DNA of 47,672 nucleotides from Mechercharimyces sp. CAU 1602. Its GTDB lineage: Bacteria > Bacillota > Bacilli > Thermoactinomycetales > JANTPT01. Location: the NCBI RefSeq assembly GCF_024753565.1, contig NZ_JANTPT010000005.1, positions 1 to 47,672 of the forward strand, written 5' to 3'. Below, piece by piece: positions 8,656 to 18,116 of this stretch. The stretch's first letter is position 1. The number at the start of each line of letters is the position of its first letter. A program made the position numbers and the translations under genes. The notes under the pieces are model-generated. The model saw only the letters and a program-made list of their open reading frames with translations, did not search any database and was not told the origin of the DNA.

Positions 8656-10575
8656 ATGGCTACGTTTATAATTGTTACCGTACTAGTCTTATTTCTAGTT
8701 GCGATTTGGACAGGTGGTTACGACAATAACTTCCTCCAACGCGTACGCGGTAGCCAGGCGTGGGACTGGATAACAACAGTTGACCATAAGAAGATCGGTA
8801 TTATGTATCTTGCAGCAGGTACGGTCTTCTTAGTGATTGGTGGAATTGAAGCGCTTCTCATGCGGATGCAGCTTATCATTCCTAATAACGATTTCCTGTC
8901 GGGAGATTTGTTTAACCAACTACTCACAATGCATGGCACGACTATGATATTCTTAGCGGCAATGCCGTTATTATTTGGTTTAATGAACTATATTGTGCCG
9001 TTACAAATCGGGGCACGTGACGTTTCATTCCCATTTTTAAATGCGCTAGGGTTCTGGTTATTCCTAGCAGGGGGAACTTTGCTTAACTTAAGTTGGTTTT
9101 TCGGTGGTGCACCGGATGCGGGTTGGACGAACTACGCACCTATTGCACTTAACGATTACAGCACAGGACCTGGAATTGACTTCTACGTTCTTGGACTTCA
9201 GATTTCAGGTATCGGAACGACCATGGGTGGGATTAACCTGATCGCTACGATCATCAATATGCGTGCACCTGGTATGAGCTTTTTCCGAATGCCGATGTTT
9301 ACGTGGACGACTTTCATTGCATCTGCATTGATCTTGTTCGCATTTCCGGCGCTAACGATTGGACTGGCGCTGATGATGTTTGACCGCCTCTTTGGCACAG
9401 CTTTTTTCGATGCAACACGAGGTGGGGATTCGGTAATCTGGGAGCATCTGTTCTGGATCTTTGGTCATCCCGAAGTGTATATCGTAATTCTACCTGCATT
9501 TGGAATTATGTCGGATATTATTAGCACCTTTTCACGCAAGCGTTTGTTTGGGTACAGTTCAATGGTATTTGCAACCTCGCTTATCGGATTCTTAGGCTTT
9601 ATGGTGTGGGTGCACCACATGTTTACAGTAGGTTTAGGGCCGATGACGAACTCAATTTTTGCTGTCGCTACGATGGCAATTGCGGTACCGACAGGAATTA
9701 AGGTGTTTAACTGGTTATTTACCCTGTGGGGTGGACAGATTCGTTTTACAGCGGCGATGGTATGGGCACTTGGTTTTATTCCCACTTTTGTGTTGGGTGG
9801 GGTAACTGGGGTGATGTTGGCCGTTGTACCCGCTGACTTCCAGTTCCACGATACCTATTTTGTTGTTGCTCACTTCCACTATGTACTCATCGGTGGTACT
9901 GTATTTGGTCTCTTCGCAGGAGGCTACTACTGGTGGCCGCGGATGTTTGGTAAAAAACTTAGCGAAAAGCTAGGCTTATGGCACTTCTGGCTATTTTTTG
10001 CCGGTTTCCATATGACTTTCTTCCCACAACATTTCCTCGGTGTTTTCGGAATGCCGCGTCGGGTATTTACTTATCAGGCCAACGAAGGAATGGATGCGAT
10101 TAACTTTGTTAGCACCATTGGCGCTTTTGCGATGGCTCTTGGTACGATTATATTTGTTTACAATATTTATCGTACAACGCGCTTTGCAGAAAAAGCACCA
10201 GCAGATGCATGGGATGATGGGCGTACATTGGAATGGGTAATTCCTAATCCAACCCCAGAGTATAACTTTGCTCAATTACCACGTGTTCGTTCTAATGATC
10301 CACTATGGGCAGAAAAAATGGCAGGAAATAAAACAGTGGAAGCAGCAGAACCACTCGGTCCCATTCATATGCCGTCTGCTTCCTATGTGCCTGCACTAAT
10401 GTCGCTCGGTTTCTTTATCGCAGGATTTGGCTTTATCTTGCGCGCAAATGAAATTGGTGCGCTCGGATTAGTAGTCGTGGTGATTGCGATGTTTATGCGT
10501 TCCTTCGATCAAGACCATGGTTATCATATTGAACAAGAAGAGGTAGAACGTGTGGAGAAGGAGGCGAGAGCATGA
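8656..10575 (+). CDS. ctaD: Cytochrome caa3 oxidase subunit I, copy 1
   Basis: Catalytic haem-copper subunit that reduces oxygen to water and pumps protons. 639 residues and about 13-14 membrane helices. Diagnostic ligands are visible: low-spin haem histidine in TMHGTTMIF, the CuB histidine and cross-linked tyrosine in GHPEVY, further CuB histidines in VWVHHMF, and haem a3 and haem a histidines in VVAHFHYVLIGG. The tyrosine in GHPEVY marks a type A oxidase. ATG 8656 follows AGGGGAGGG. It overlaps ctaE by ATGA, implying coupled translation. Confidence 0.97.
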   Translation: MATFIIVTVLVLFLVAIWTGGYDNNFLQRVRGSQAWDWITTVDHKKIGIMYLAAGTVFLVIGGIEALLMRMQLIIPNNDFLSGDLFNQLLTMHGTTMIFLAAMPLLFGLMNYIVPLQIGARDVSFPFLNALGFWLFLAGGTLLNLSWFFGGAPDAGWTNYAPIALNDYSTGPGIDFYVLGLQISGIGTTMGGINLIATIINMRAPGMSFFRMPMFTWTTFIASALILFAFPALTIGLALMMFDRLFGTAFFDATRGGDSVIWEHLFWIFGHPEVYIVILPAFGIMSDIISTFSRKRLFGYSSMVFATSLIGFLGFMVWVHHMFTVGLGPMTNSIFAVATMAIAVPTGIKVFNWLFTLWGGQIRFTAAMVWALGFIPTFVLGGVTGVMLAVVPADFQFHDTYFVVAHFHYVLIGGTVFGLFAGGYYWWPRMFGKKLSEKLGLWHFWLFFAGFHMTFFPQHFLGVFGMPRRVFTYQANEGMDAINFVSTIGAFAMALGTIIFVYNIYRTTRFAEKAPADAWDDGRTLEWVIPNPTPEYNFAQLPRVRSNDPLWAEKMAGNKTVEAAEPLGPIHMPSASYVPALMSLGFFIAGFGFILRANEIGALGLVVVVIAMFMRSFDQDHGYHIEQEEVERVEKEARA

Positions 10576-11198
10576 GTCAACTAGATCCAAATTTGGATAT
10601 GTCACCAAAGATGCCAGATACGATCGAGTTTTCTACCATGGAAGGTAAAAACAAGATCTTAGGATTTTGGCTGTTACTGGGAGCTGAGACTGTTCTCTTT
10701 GCTTGCTTGTTCGGAGTTTATCTCGCTTTAAACGGAAGTACTGCAGGCGGACCTTCAGCCGAAGAGTTGTTTAGTCTGCCACTCGTCGGAGTAGCCACGT
10801 TCTTGCTATTGTTTAGTAGTTTAACCAGTGTGCTTGGGATTATTGGTATGCATCGTAATAACCTCAAGTCGATGTTGTTCTGGTTCGGAGTTACAGTTCT
10901 TTTAGGCTGGGGCTTTCTTGGTCTGGAGATCTACGAGTTTTACCACTATGTACATGAAGGACTAACTTTGTCCGGCAGTGCTTTCGGTTCTGCATTTTAC
11001 GTGTTGTTAGGCACACACGGAGGCCACGTTTTATTTGGTTCTATTTGGATTTGCACACTAATGTTTCAGGCGCGTAAACAAGGAATCAATTCCTTTACTG
11101 CACCTAAATTTTACGTGGCCAGTCTCTACTGGCACTTTGTTGACGTAGTCTGGGTGTTTATCTTTACGGTTGTTTATTTGATGGGGAAGGTGGGGTAA
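10572..11198 (+). CDS. ctaE: Cytochrome caa3 oxidase subunit III, copy 1
   Basis: Membrane subunit of the heme-copper oxidase, thought to stabilise subunit I and proton uptake. 208 residues with five predicted helices, the short Bacillus form. Typical segments are GFWLLLGAETVLFACLFGVYL, GLEIYEFYHYVHEG, LLGTHGGHVLFGS and SLYWHFVDVVWVFIFTVVY near the C-terminus. The start overlaps the ctaD stop (ATGA). Confidence 0.95.
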   Translation: MSQLDPNLDMSPKMPDTIEFSTMEGKNKILGFWLLLGAETVLFACLFGVYLALNGSTAGGPSAEELFSLPLVGVATFLLLFSSLTSVLGIIGMHRNNLKSMLFWFGVTVLLGWGFLGLEIYEFYHYVHEGLTLSGSAFGSAFYVLLGTHGGHVLFGSIWICTLMFQARKQGINSFTAPKFYVASLYWHFVDVVWVFIFTVVYLMGKVG

Positions 11199-11201
11199 TC
11201 G

Positions 11202-11513
11202 ATGGCAAAAGTAGAATCTGCTACGAATAGTGTCAGCAGTCATGCGGGTAGTGGAGAAGAGAAAAAGCAAATCTTATCCTTCGCTATTATGATCCTTTTG
11301 ACAGTGGTCGCCTTTGCGATCGTGATGTTGGAGATAGTTCCAGCAGCGCTAATCATTCCCATTATCTTGTTTTTAGCAGTGATTCAAGTGTTTTTACAGC
11401 TCTTTACCTTTATGCATTTGAACCAAAAGGGAAGTGCGGCTGCGATTATCTTTATCTCTACTGGAATGTTTGTGGCTATTATCTCTGCTGTTGGGATAAT
11501 GATTTTGAAGTAA
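11202..11513 (+). CDS. ctaF: Cytochrome caa3 oxidase subunit IV, copy 1
   Basis: Small membrane subunit of the COX4/CyoD-like family, 103 residues with three helices and the conserved LFTFMHLNQKGS between helices 2 and 3. It starts 3 bases after ctaE, closing the core oxidase operon. Confidence 0.93.
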   Translation: MAKVESATNSVSSHAGSGEEKKQILSFAIMILLTVVAFAIVMLEIVPAALIIPIILFLAVIQVFLQLFTFMHLNQKGSAAAIIFISTGMFVAIISAVGIMILK

Positions 11514-11526
11514 TGGATTCTTACAG

Positions 11527-11556
11527 GTCCCCGTCCTCTTTTCTAATAAAGGGGAG
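11527..11556 (+). terminator. Imperfect hairpin between ctaF and ctaG
   Basis: CCCCGTCCTCTTT pairs with AAAGGGGAGGGGG with one mismatch and one G-T pair across TCTAATA. The following bases (ATTGCTTTTA) are only weakly T-rich. It is probably a partial terminator that lowers ctaG relative to the oxidase subunits. Confidence 0.5.
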
Positions 11557-11613
11557 GGGGATTGCTTTTATAACTGTGTGAGATTTGAAGGAGAACAGAA
11601 GGGGGGAGAAAAA

Positions 11614-12474
11614 ATGGCAGGCAATCCTTTTTTTGCTCAGTTTACCTATCTAGAGAATTGGGATGTGGTGTATAGTCTTATCTTAGTGGTAATTGGTATA
11701 GGTTATTTGTATTTAGTAGGCCCGTATCGAGTCTCTAATGGGAAAGAAGTTGTCGAAGGGGAAAAGAAGTTCTACTTTATATTAGGGCTATGGGTCTATT
11801 ATATGGCACAAGGAAGTCCTCTTGCCATGATGGGACATGAGTTGTTTAGTGTTCATATGTTGCAGATGTCCTTATTGTATTTGGTGGTGCCCCCACTCAT
11901 CTTAGCTGGGTTACCAGCATGGGTAGTGCGACCAATTGTAACACATCGCTTGATCAAGCCAGTGTTTCGCTTTTTCACGTCTCCATTAATTGCCTTGGTT
12001 TTATTTAATGGATTCATCTCTATTTATCATTTTCCATTTATCTTTGACAGTGTGATGTCGAGCAGCTTGCTCCATGTTATCTCCCATCTTCTATTGTTAC
12101 TTGCATCATTTGCTATGTGGTGGCCACTTTTGTGTCCTATACCAGAATTGGATCGCCTGAGTGGTTTACAAAAGATGGGTTACATCTTTGCAGATGGCGT
12201 ACTCCTTACCCCAGCATGTGCTATGTTAATTTTTGCAGGTACGCTCCTATATGATTCGTATCAGGGTTCACATGTGTTTCCAATGGTAGAGACTCTTGCT
12301 GACCAACAGTTGGGTGGCGTAATCATGAAGATCATGCAGGAAATCTCTTATGGAATTGTATTGGGTACTGTTTTCTTTCAATGGGTGGCAAAAGAGAAAG
12401 TGAAAAATGAAAAGGAGAAGATTGTTAAGCGAGACGAGTCTAATGAATACTCTTTTCAATCTACCTCTCTCTAG
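11614..12474 (+). CDS. ctaG: caa3 oxidase assembly factor CtaG, copy 1
   Basis: Polytopic membrane protein needed for formation of active caa3 oxidase in Bacillus, probably in copper-centre assembly. 286 residues with about seven helices. Family features are YYMAQGSPLAMMGHELFSVHMLQMSLLYLVVPPL, with histidines and methionines suited to copper, and WWPLLCPIPELDRLSGLQKMGYIFADGVLLTPAC. ATG 11614 follows GGGGGGAG at 5 bases; a GTG 36 bases upstream is less likely. A strong terminator follows. Confidence 0.94.
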   Translation: MAGNPFFAQFTYLENWDVVYSLILVVIGIGYLYLVGPYRVSNGKEVVEGEKKFYFILGLWVYYMAQGSPLAMMGHELFSVHMLQMSLLYLVVPPLILAGLPAWVVRPIVTHRLIKPVFRFFTSPLIALVLFNGFISIYHFPFIFDSVMSSSLLHVISHLLLLLASFAMWWPLLCPIPELDRLSGLQKMGYIFADGVLLTPACAMLIFAGTLLYDSYQGSHVFPMVETLADQQLGGVIMKIMQEISYGIVLGTVFFQWVAKEKVKNEKEKIVKRDESNEYSFQSTSL

Positions 12475-12502
12475 TCAAATAGGGCGTTAGTGATCGTTTA
12501 AA

Positions 12503-12557
12503 GAAACCCCTACTGTCATAAAGGACAAGTTCCTTTTTATGATAGTAGGGGTTTTTA
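12503..12557 (+). terminator. Terminator after the first cta operon
   Basis: AAACCCCTACTGTCATAAA pairs nearly perfectly with TTTATGATAGTAGGGGTTT and is followed by TTTT. It separates the two oxidase modules. Confidence 0.93.
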
Positions 12558-12624
12558 TTTGGATATTTATCCGTCAGGTTGAAAAGAATAGCAGTTGATG
12601 ACCCGGTGAAAAGGAGTGAAGTGT

Positions 12625-13539
12625 TTGGATAAAACTTTTCCACAGGCGTCCCAGGGCCTGTCAGTCTCTGTCCCTTCGAATCGAGCTAGCTGGGGCGATT
12701 TCATAGAATTAACCAAACCGGGGATCAATCTCTCCAACTTGATTGCCGTATTTACGGGCTATTGGCTAGCAACTAGTGGAAATATCCAGGGTTGGACATT
12801 GGGCTTCACCTTACTAGGAGCTGCACTTGTGATTGCAGGTGGTTGTATATGTAATAACGTTATTGATCGCGATATTGACCCACTGATGTTTCGTACTAGT
12901 GAACGGGCAGTTGCGTGTGGGCGAATCTCGGTTGCGCTTGCGCTTACGATTGCTATAGGGATGACGATTACTGGATTGATCGTTCTTTGGAAGTGTGCTC
13001 ACCCACTTGCTGCACTTCTAGCCTTACTCGGTTTTGTCGTCTATGTCGGGATATACAGTGCATGGTTAAAGCGAACGCATTGGAGTAATACCATCATTGG
13101 TGGTATGGCCGGGGCAGTTCCGCCAATGATTGGGTATGCAGCAGATGCAGGAAAGCTAGATGGTGTCGCGTGGGGATTATGCCTGCTCTTATTGTTGTGG
13201 CAGCCTCCGCATTTTTACGCCCTTTCCATGCGAAGAGTTAAAGAGTATCGTCAGGCAGGCATACCAATGCTTCCTGTAATCAAGGGCTTTTTATCAACAA
13301 AACGGCAAATCCTTCTCTTTGTAATCTTATTGTGGTTAGCCAGTTTAATGATGGCTTGGTCAACGGCATTGGGTAGTTTTTACCTGGGTGGGGCGCTTGT
13401 TTTGGGTGGTATCTATCTGTTTCTAGCTAGTAAAGGTTTTTTTACACAGGAAACAAGCAAGTGGGCACGTGTGATGTTTCGTTATTCGCTCTACTATTTG
13501 TTAGGGATATTTATCACAATTATTATTGATGTGTTGTAA
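12625..13539 (+). CDS. ctaB: Protohaem IX farnesyltransferase, copy 2
   Basis: Second haem O synthase, about 304 residues, paralogous along its whole length to the copy at 6559-7503. The prenyl-diphosphate motif reads NNVIDRDIDPLMFRTSERAV and the second region LLWQPPHFYALSMRRVKEYR. TTG 12625 is preferred: AAGGAG ends 8 bases before it, while the in-frame GTG 12616 overlaps that site. It opens the second oxidase module. Having a second copy suggests the two modules were duplicated, or acquired, as whole units. Confidence 0.93.
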   Translation: MDKTFPQASQGLSVSVPSNRASWGDFIELTKPGINLSNLIAVFTGYWLATSGNIQGWTLGFTLLGAALVIAGGCICNNVIDRDIDPLMFRTSERAVACGRISVALALTIAIGMTITGLIVLWKCAHPLAALLALLGFVVYVGIYSAWLKRTHWSNTIIGGMAGAVPPMIGYAADAGKLDGVAWGLCLLLLLWQPPHFYALSMRRVKEYRQAGIPMLPVIKGFLSTKRQILLFVILLWLASLMMAWSTALGSFYLGGALVLGGIYLFLASKGFFTQETSKWARVMFRYSLYYLLGIFITIIIDVL

Positions 13540-13574
13540 GTAATGAGATGTATGTTGATCGGAGGAGGAAGGGG

Positions 13575-14588
13575 ATGCGTCAAATGAAGAAGTGGCTCGT
13601 TCTTCTGTGTTCATTCTTAGGAATCAGTGTTAGCGCAGGTTGTACAGATGCGAACTTGTCCGTGCTAGACCCTGCTGGACCCGTAGCAGAAGAACAGTTA
13701 TGGCTGATGAAATTAAGTATAGCGATTATGGTAGTTGTCTTTCTGGTCGTATCGGTCGTCTTTGTCTATGTGGTGATCCGTTATCGAGAAAAACCAGGTG
13801 ATACTTCGATTCCAAAACAGGTGGAAGGCAGCACGATACTGGAGTTGACGTGGACCATTATCCCAATCATTTTGCTGGTGATATTATCTATACCGGCTTT
13901 TCGAATTACGTTCTCCCAAACAGAGATACCACCTAAAGAAGAGTCGATTACGATCAACGTGATCGGTCATCAGTATTGGTGGGAGTATATCTATCCTGAT
14001 CAGGATATTCGATCCTCACAGGATCTTCATATCCCTACTGGGAAAAAAGTGAATCTAGTGCTTAGATCAGATGATGTTATTCATTCGTATTGGGCACCTA
14101 ACCTGGGGGGAAAGCAGAATGTAATTCCAGGAAAAGACGTCCCTCTTGTCTTGCAGGCGGATAAGCCTGGTATTTATAAGGGAAAGTGTGGGAAAATATG
14201 TGGCTCTGGACATGCATTAATGAACTTTCGCGTAGTCGCACAGACGCCTGCGGAGTTTGATAGCTGGGTTCAAGGGATGAAAAACCCAAAGTCTAAAGCA
14301 ACTTCTGAAAAAGCAGCGTTGGGTGAAACCTTGTTTAGTCAAAATTGTATGGGTTGTCATGCTGTAAGTGGAGGAGGCTTTAAGTCACAAGGCGTGGTAG
14401 GTCCCGATTTGACTGGTTTTAGTCAGCGTCTCCTGGTGGCAGGAGTAGTGGAAAATAACCGGGAAAATTTAGGGCTTTGGCTTGAAAATCCACAGTCAAT
14501 CAAGCCGGGCAATCGTATGCCTGCATTTGAATTTCTAACAGATGAACAGCGGGATGGCTTGATTGAGTATTTGATGAACCTGAAATAG
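13575..14588 (+). CDS. ctaC: Cytochrome caa3 oxidase subunit II with fused cytochrome c, copy 2
   Basis: About 337 residues, organised as copy 1: lipoprotein signal ending SAGC, two membrane helices, CuA domain with HSYWAPNL and CGKICGSGHALM, and a C-terminal cytochrome c domain with CMGCH and MPAF. All electron-transfer ligands are kept, so this is not a decayed copy. ATG 13575 follows GGAGGAGG at 6 bases. Confidence 0.95.
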   Translation: MRQMKKWLVLLCSFLGISVSAGCTDANLSVLDPAGPVAEEQLWLMKLSIAIMVVVFLVVSVVFVYVVIRYREKPGDTSIPKQVEGSTILELTWTIIPIILLVILSIPAFRITFSQTEIPPKEESITINVIGHQYWWEYIYPDQDIRSSQDLHIPTGKKVNLVLRSDDVIHSYWAPNLGGKQNVIPGKDVPLVLQADKPGIYKGKCGKICGSGHALMNFRVVAQTPAEFDSWVQGMKNPKSKATSEKAALGETLFSQNCMGCHAVSGGGFKSQGVVGPDLTGFSQRLLVAGVVENNRENLGLWLENPQSIKPGNRMPAFEFLTDEQRDGLIEYLMNLK

Positions 14589-14603
14589 GAGGCGAACGAT
14601 GAA

Positions 14604-16535
14604 GTGGCGACATTAATTATTGTCATCGTGTTGTTATTGTTCCTCACAGCGATTTTTTTGGGAGGATATAATTTCCGCCCTACAGAGCGGTTTGATGGCA
14701 GTACGATATGGGATTGGTTGACGACAGTCGATCATAAAAAAATCGGGATACTCTATGTCGGGTCAGGACTTATCTTTTTTCTGATTGGAGGCGTGGAGGC
14801 GCTCCTTATTCGACTACAGTTAATTGTGCCTGATTCGGGATTTGTAACACCCGAAACATATAACCAGCTGATGACTATGCATGGAACCACCATGATTTTC
14901 TTGGTGGCGATGCCCCTGTTGATTGGAATAATGAATTATGCGATGCCGCTACAGATTGGAGCGCGCGATGTTGCATTTCCGTTTTTAAACTCCCTTGGGT
15001 TTTGGCTCTTCTTCGTGGGTGGGTTGTTACTAAACTTAAGTTGGTTCTTTGGAGGAGCTCCAGATGCAGGTTGGTCTTCCTATACATCCTTAGCCCTTAA
15101 CGATTACAGTCCTGGACCTGGGGTGGATTATTATGTGCTCGGATTGCAAATCTCGGGGATTGGTTCGTTGATTGGGGGAATCAACTTTATCGTTACGATT
15201 GTAAATATGCGGGCACCTGGTATGACGTATTTACGGATGCCACTTTTTACTTGGACCACTTTTGTTACTTCGGCACTGCTTCTCTTTGCGATTCCGCCGT
15301 TGACAGTGGCGCTCCTTTTGCTCATGCTGGATCGCTTGTTTGGAACGGGCTTCTTCTCCGTTGCTCTGGGAGGTGAAGTGGTCATTTGGGAACACTTATT
15401 CTGGATTTTTGGTCATCCGGAAGTGTATCTCGTGGTTTTACCTGTATTTGGTGTATTTTCAGATGTGATCAGTGCATTTTCCAAGAAAACCTTGTTTGGA
15501 TACTTGTCTATGGTATTTGCGACGGTATTGATTGGCTTCATCGCCTTCATGGTATGGGTTCATCATATGTTTACAGACGGACTGGGTGCGATGGCCAACA
15601 CGATTTTTGGAATTGCGACCATGGCAATTGCGGTACCGACAGGGATTAAAATATTTAACTGGCTGTTTACAATGTGGGGAGGTAAGATTCGTTTTACGAC
15701 AGCGATGTTGTTTTCAGTCGCCTTCATCCCTACTTTTGTCATGGGAGGAGTTACAGGAGTGATGTTGGCAGTTGTTCCAGCAGACTGGCAATTTCACGAT
15801 TCTTACTTCGTGGTGGCTCACTTCCACTATGTATTGTTAGGGGCAACTGTGTTGGGCCTGTTCTCCGCTCTATATTACTGGTGGCCCAAAATGACCGGGA
15901 AGTTATTAAATGAAACATGGGGAAAGTGGCATTTTTGGCTCTTCCTCTTTGGTTTTCATCTCACCTTTTTGCCGCAGCATTTTCTGGGTCTGTACGGGAT
16001 GCCACGACGAGTGTACACATATGAATCCAGTCCGATGGTTGACAACATCAACATGATTAGTACGATTGGTTCGCTGGGAATGACATTGGGGACGATTTTT
16101 TTCCTCTACAATATTGTTGTAACACAGAAGCGTGGTCAACGAGCGGGTGCTGATCCATGGGATGGGCGAACATTGGAGTGGACTATTCCTTCACCGACAC
16201 CGGAGTATAACTTTGCTCAGTTGCCGTTAGTGGAAAGCTATGATCCATTGTGGGAAGCAAAAATGAATGGGGATGGTAAAGTCCCTGCAGCTGAACCACT
16301 CGGGTCCATTCATATGCCTTCCTCTAGTTATCTTCCGCTCTTTATCTCTATTGGAATGTTTGTTGCAGGCTATGCTTTGATTCTTCATTCCTATTTTGTC
16401 GCTGTGATTGGAATGATTGTTGTCTTTGCTGTAATGGGAGTGCGTTCATTTGAAGTTGATCATGGATATCACCTTGAGGCGGAAGAATTAACAGGCTCAT
16501 CTAATTTGAGTGGGAAAGGGGTTCATGGTCGATGA
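14604..16535 (+). CDS. ctaD: Cytochrome caa3 oxidase subunit I, copy 2
   Basis: 643-residue catalytic subunit retaining TMHGTTMIF, WEHLFWIFGHPEVY, VWVHHMF and VVAHFHYVLLGA, so every haem and copper ligand is present. The GTG at 14604 gives the N-terminus VATLIIVIV, which aligns with copy 1 (MATFIIVTV). AGGAGG lies 11 bases upstream. An out-of-frame ATG at 14599 would give only five codons. It overlaps ctaE copy 2 by ATGA exactly as in copy 1. Confidence 0.96.
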   Translation: MATLIIVIVLLLFLTAIFLGGYNFRPTERFDGSTIWDWLTTVDHKKIGILYVGSGLIFFLIGGVEALLIRLQLIVPDSGFVTPETYNQLMTMHGTTMIFLVAMPLLIGIMNYAMPLQIGARDVAFPFLNSLGFWLFFVGGLLLNLSWFFGGAPDAGWSSYTSLALNDYSPGPGVDYYVLGLQISGIGSLIGGINFIVTIVNMRAPGMTYLRMPLFTWTTFVTSALLLFAIPPLTVALLLLMLDRLFGTGFFSVALGGEVVIWEHLFWIFGHPEVYLVVLPVFGVFSDVISAFSKKTLFGYLSMVFATVLIGFIAFMVWVHHMFTDGLGAMANTIFGIATMAIAVPTGIKIFNWLFTMWGGKIRFTTAMLFSVAFIPTFVMGGVTGVMLAVVPADWQFHDSYFVVAHFHYVLLGATVLGLFSALYYWWPKMTGKLLNETWGKWHFWLFLFGFHLTFLPQHFLGLYGMPRRVYTYESSPMVDNINMISTIGSLGMTLGTIFFLYNIVVTQKRGQRAGADPWDGRTLEWTIPSPTPEYNFAQLPLVESYDPLWEAKMNGDGKVPAAEPLGSIHMPSSSYLPLFISIGMFVAGYALILHSYFVAVIGMIVVFAVMGVRSFEVDHGYHLEAEELTGSSNLSGKGVHGR

Positions 16536-17155
16536 GTGTGATGAAGTTGTCTAAGCAAGATATGGATCCATCAATACGGTTGGAGACAGCTACTTTGGAA
16601 GGGAAAAATAAGATATTGGGTTTTTGGCTGTTTCTAGCGGCGGAGACGGTTTTGTTCTCCTGTTTATTTGGTACTTACCTCGCTCTACGAACGCATGCTA
16701 ATGGTGGACCTACTACACAGGAACTTTTTCAACTACCCTTGGTAGCGATTGCTACGTTTATCCTATTGACGAGTAGTTTGACCAGCGTGTTGGGAATCGT
16801 GGCTATGCACAAACATGATGTGAATCGGTGTTTTAACTGGTTGTTCGTGACGGTCTTGTTTGGTCTTTCCTTTCTAGGGCTGGAGATCTACGAGTTCGCA
16901 CATTATATTCATGAGGGCTTAACCATGTCAACGAGTGCATTTGGTTCTTCCTTCTATACATTAGTAGGAACCCATGGTTCTCATGTGCTCTTTGGTTCCA
17001 TCTGGATCTCATTTATTTTGATCCAACTAAAGTCGCGCGGACTTAATACGGATACCGCTCCCAAAGTGTATGTTGCAAGCCTTTACTGGCACTTTGTCGA
17101 TGTAGTATGGGTGTTTATCTTTACTTTGGTATATTTATTGGGAACGTTGGAGTAG
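16532..17155 (+). CDS. ctaE: Cytochrome caa3 oxidase subunit III, copy 2
   Basis: 207-residue paralogue of the first ctaE with the same landmarks (GFWLFLAAETVLFSCLFGTYL, GLEIYEFAHYIHEGL, SLYWHFVDVVWVFIFT). Unlike in the first module, ctaG rather than ctaF follows directly. Confidence 0.94.
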   Translation: MSVMKLSKQDMDPSIRLETATLEGKNKILGFWLFLAAETVLFSCLFGTYLALRTHANGGPTTQELFQLPLVAIATFILLTSSLTSVLGIVAMHKHDVNRCFNWLFVTVLFGLSFLGLEIYEFAHYIHEGLTMSTSAFGSSFYTLVGTHGSHVLFGSIWISFILIQLKSRGLNTDTAPKVYVASLYWHFVDVVWVFIFTLVYLLGTLE

Positions 17156-17167
17156 GGGGAAGTAGCA

Positions 17168-18025
17168 ATGACTTCGGTTGAGGTATGGCGGCAATTTTTA
17201 ATGCCAGGTATGTGGGATCTACGTCTCAATCTTTTGCTCTTCCTGGTTGGTTTAGGGTTAACGATTCAGATGGTAATGGAAAGACGAAAGCCGGTGTGGG
17301 AGCGAAAAATTTCCGGAATGGAGGTAGCCTTCTCTCTAACTGCCCTTCTCCTCTTTTATATGGCGGAAGGGAGCCCCATTAAAGTGATTGGACATGAGTT
17401 GTTTAGCTTTCATATGGTAGAGATGTCTATGCTATATCTCGTGTTACCTCCATTTATCCTATTAGGTGTTCCGAAAAAAAGCTGGCGCTCTTTATGGAAT
17501 AGGGGTGGTACTCGCCTTGTCATGCAGATGGGTACGCACCCGATTATATCACTCATTCTTTTTCACGCCTTTCTTTCTTTGTATCATGTACCATTAATAT
17601 TTGAGCAAGTGATGGCAGTACCACTACTTCATGCTAGCGCCCACCTGATTTTGTTGTTGACAGCCATGTTGATGTGGTGGCCAATCATCTGCCCTATATC
17701 AGAGCTGGATCGCCTAAGTGAGATTCAAAAAGTAGGGTATATCTTTGCTGCTTCGGTTCTATTAACGCCGGCGTGTGCTTTGATTATTTTTTCACAACAC
17801 CTGCTCTTTCCTTCTTATATGGGTTCATCGGTTTTTGCTGATGTAGTGGCGTTGGATGATCAACAATTGGGCGGAGTTTTAATGAAAGTGATTCAGGAGA
17901 TTGCGTACGGATCTGCGCTCGGATATGTGTTTTTTTCATGGGCACGTAAAGAACGAGCACGAGATCGGAAAGAAGAAAGTTTACGTCAAAAAAACGTCCG
18001 CCGCGATCCCTATCCCAAAATGTAG
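17168..18025 (+). CDS. ctaG: caa3 oxidase assembly factor CtaG, copy 2
   Basis: 285-residue membrane protein paralogous to copy 1, with YMAEGSPIKVIGHELFSFHMVEMSMLYLVLPPF and WWPIICPISELDRLSEIQKVGYIFAASVLLTPAC. It starts 12 bases after ctaE copy 2, with AGGGGGA as binding site. The slot occupied by ctaF in module 1 is missing here. Confidence 0.93.
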   Translation: MTSVEVWRQFLMPGMWDLRLNLLLFLVGLGLTIQMVMERRKPVWERKISGMEVAFSLTALLLFYMAEGSPIKVIGHELFSFHMVEMSMLYLVLPPFILLGVPKKSWRSLWNRGGTRLVMQMGTHPIISLILFHAFLSLYHVPLIFEQVMAVPLLHASAHLILLLTAMLMWWPIICPISELDRLSEIQKVGYIFAASVLLTPACALIIFSQHLLFPSYMGSSVFADVVALDDQQLGGVLMKVIQEIAYGSALGYVFFSWARKERARDRKEESLRQKNVRRDPYPKM

Positions 18026-18063
18026 ATTTTTATCGTTGTTAAAGTAAGAGAAGATGGAGCAGA

Positions 18064-18098
18064 AGAAATCCCTATCCTGCACTAGGATAGGGATTTCT
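18064..18098. terminator. Bidirectional terminator between ctaG2 and inverted ctaF2
   Basis: AGAAATCCCTATCCT and AGGATAGGGATTTCT form a perfect 15-bp stem over a 5-base loop between two convergent genes. Confidence 0.85.
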
Positions 18099-18116
18099 GG
18101 GTGAAAGGATGGAAGG

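Noticed and set aside
9465-9785. Minus-strand frames within ctaD, ctaE and gltB genes
   Set aside because: They lie fully inside well-supported genes, lack binding sites and have no family features.
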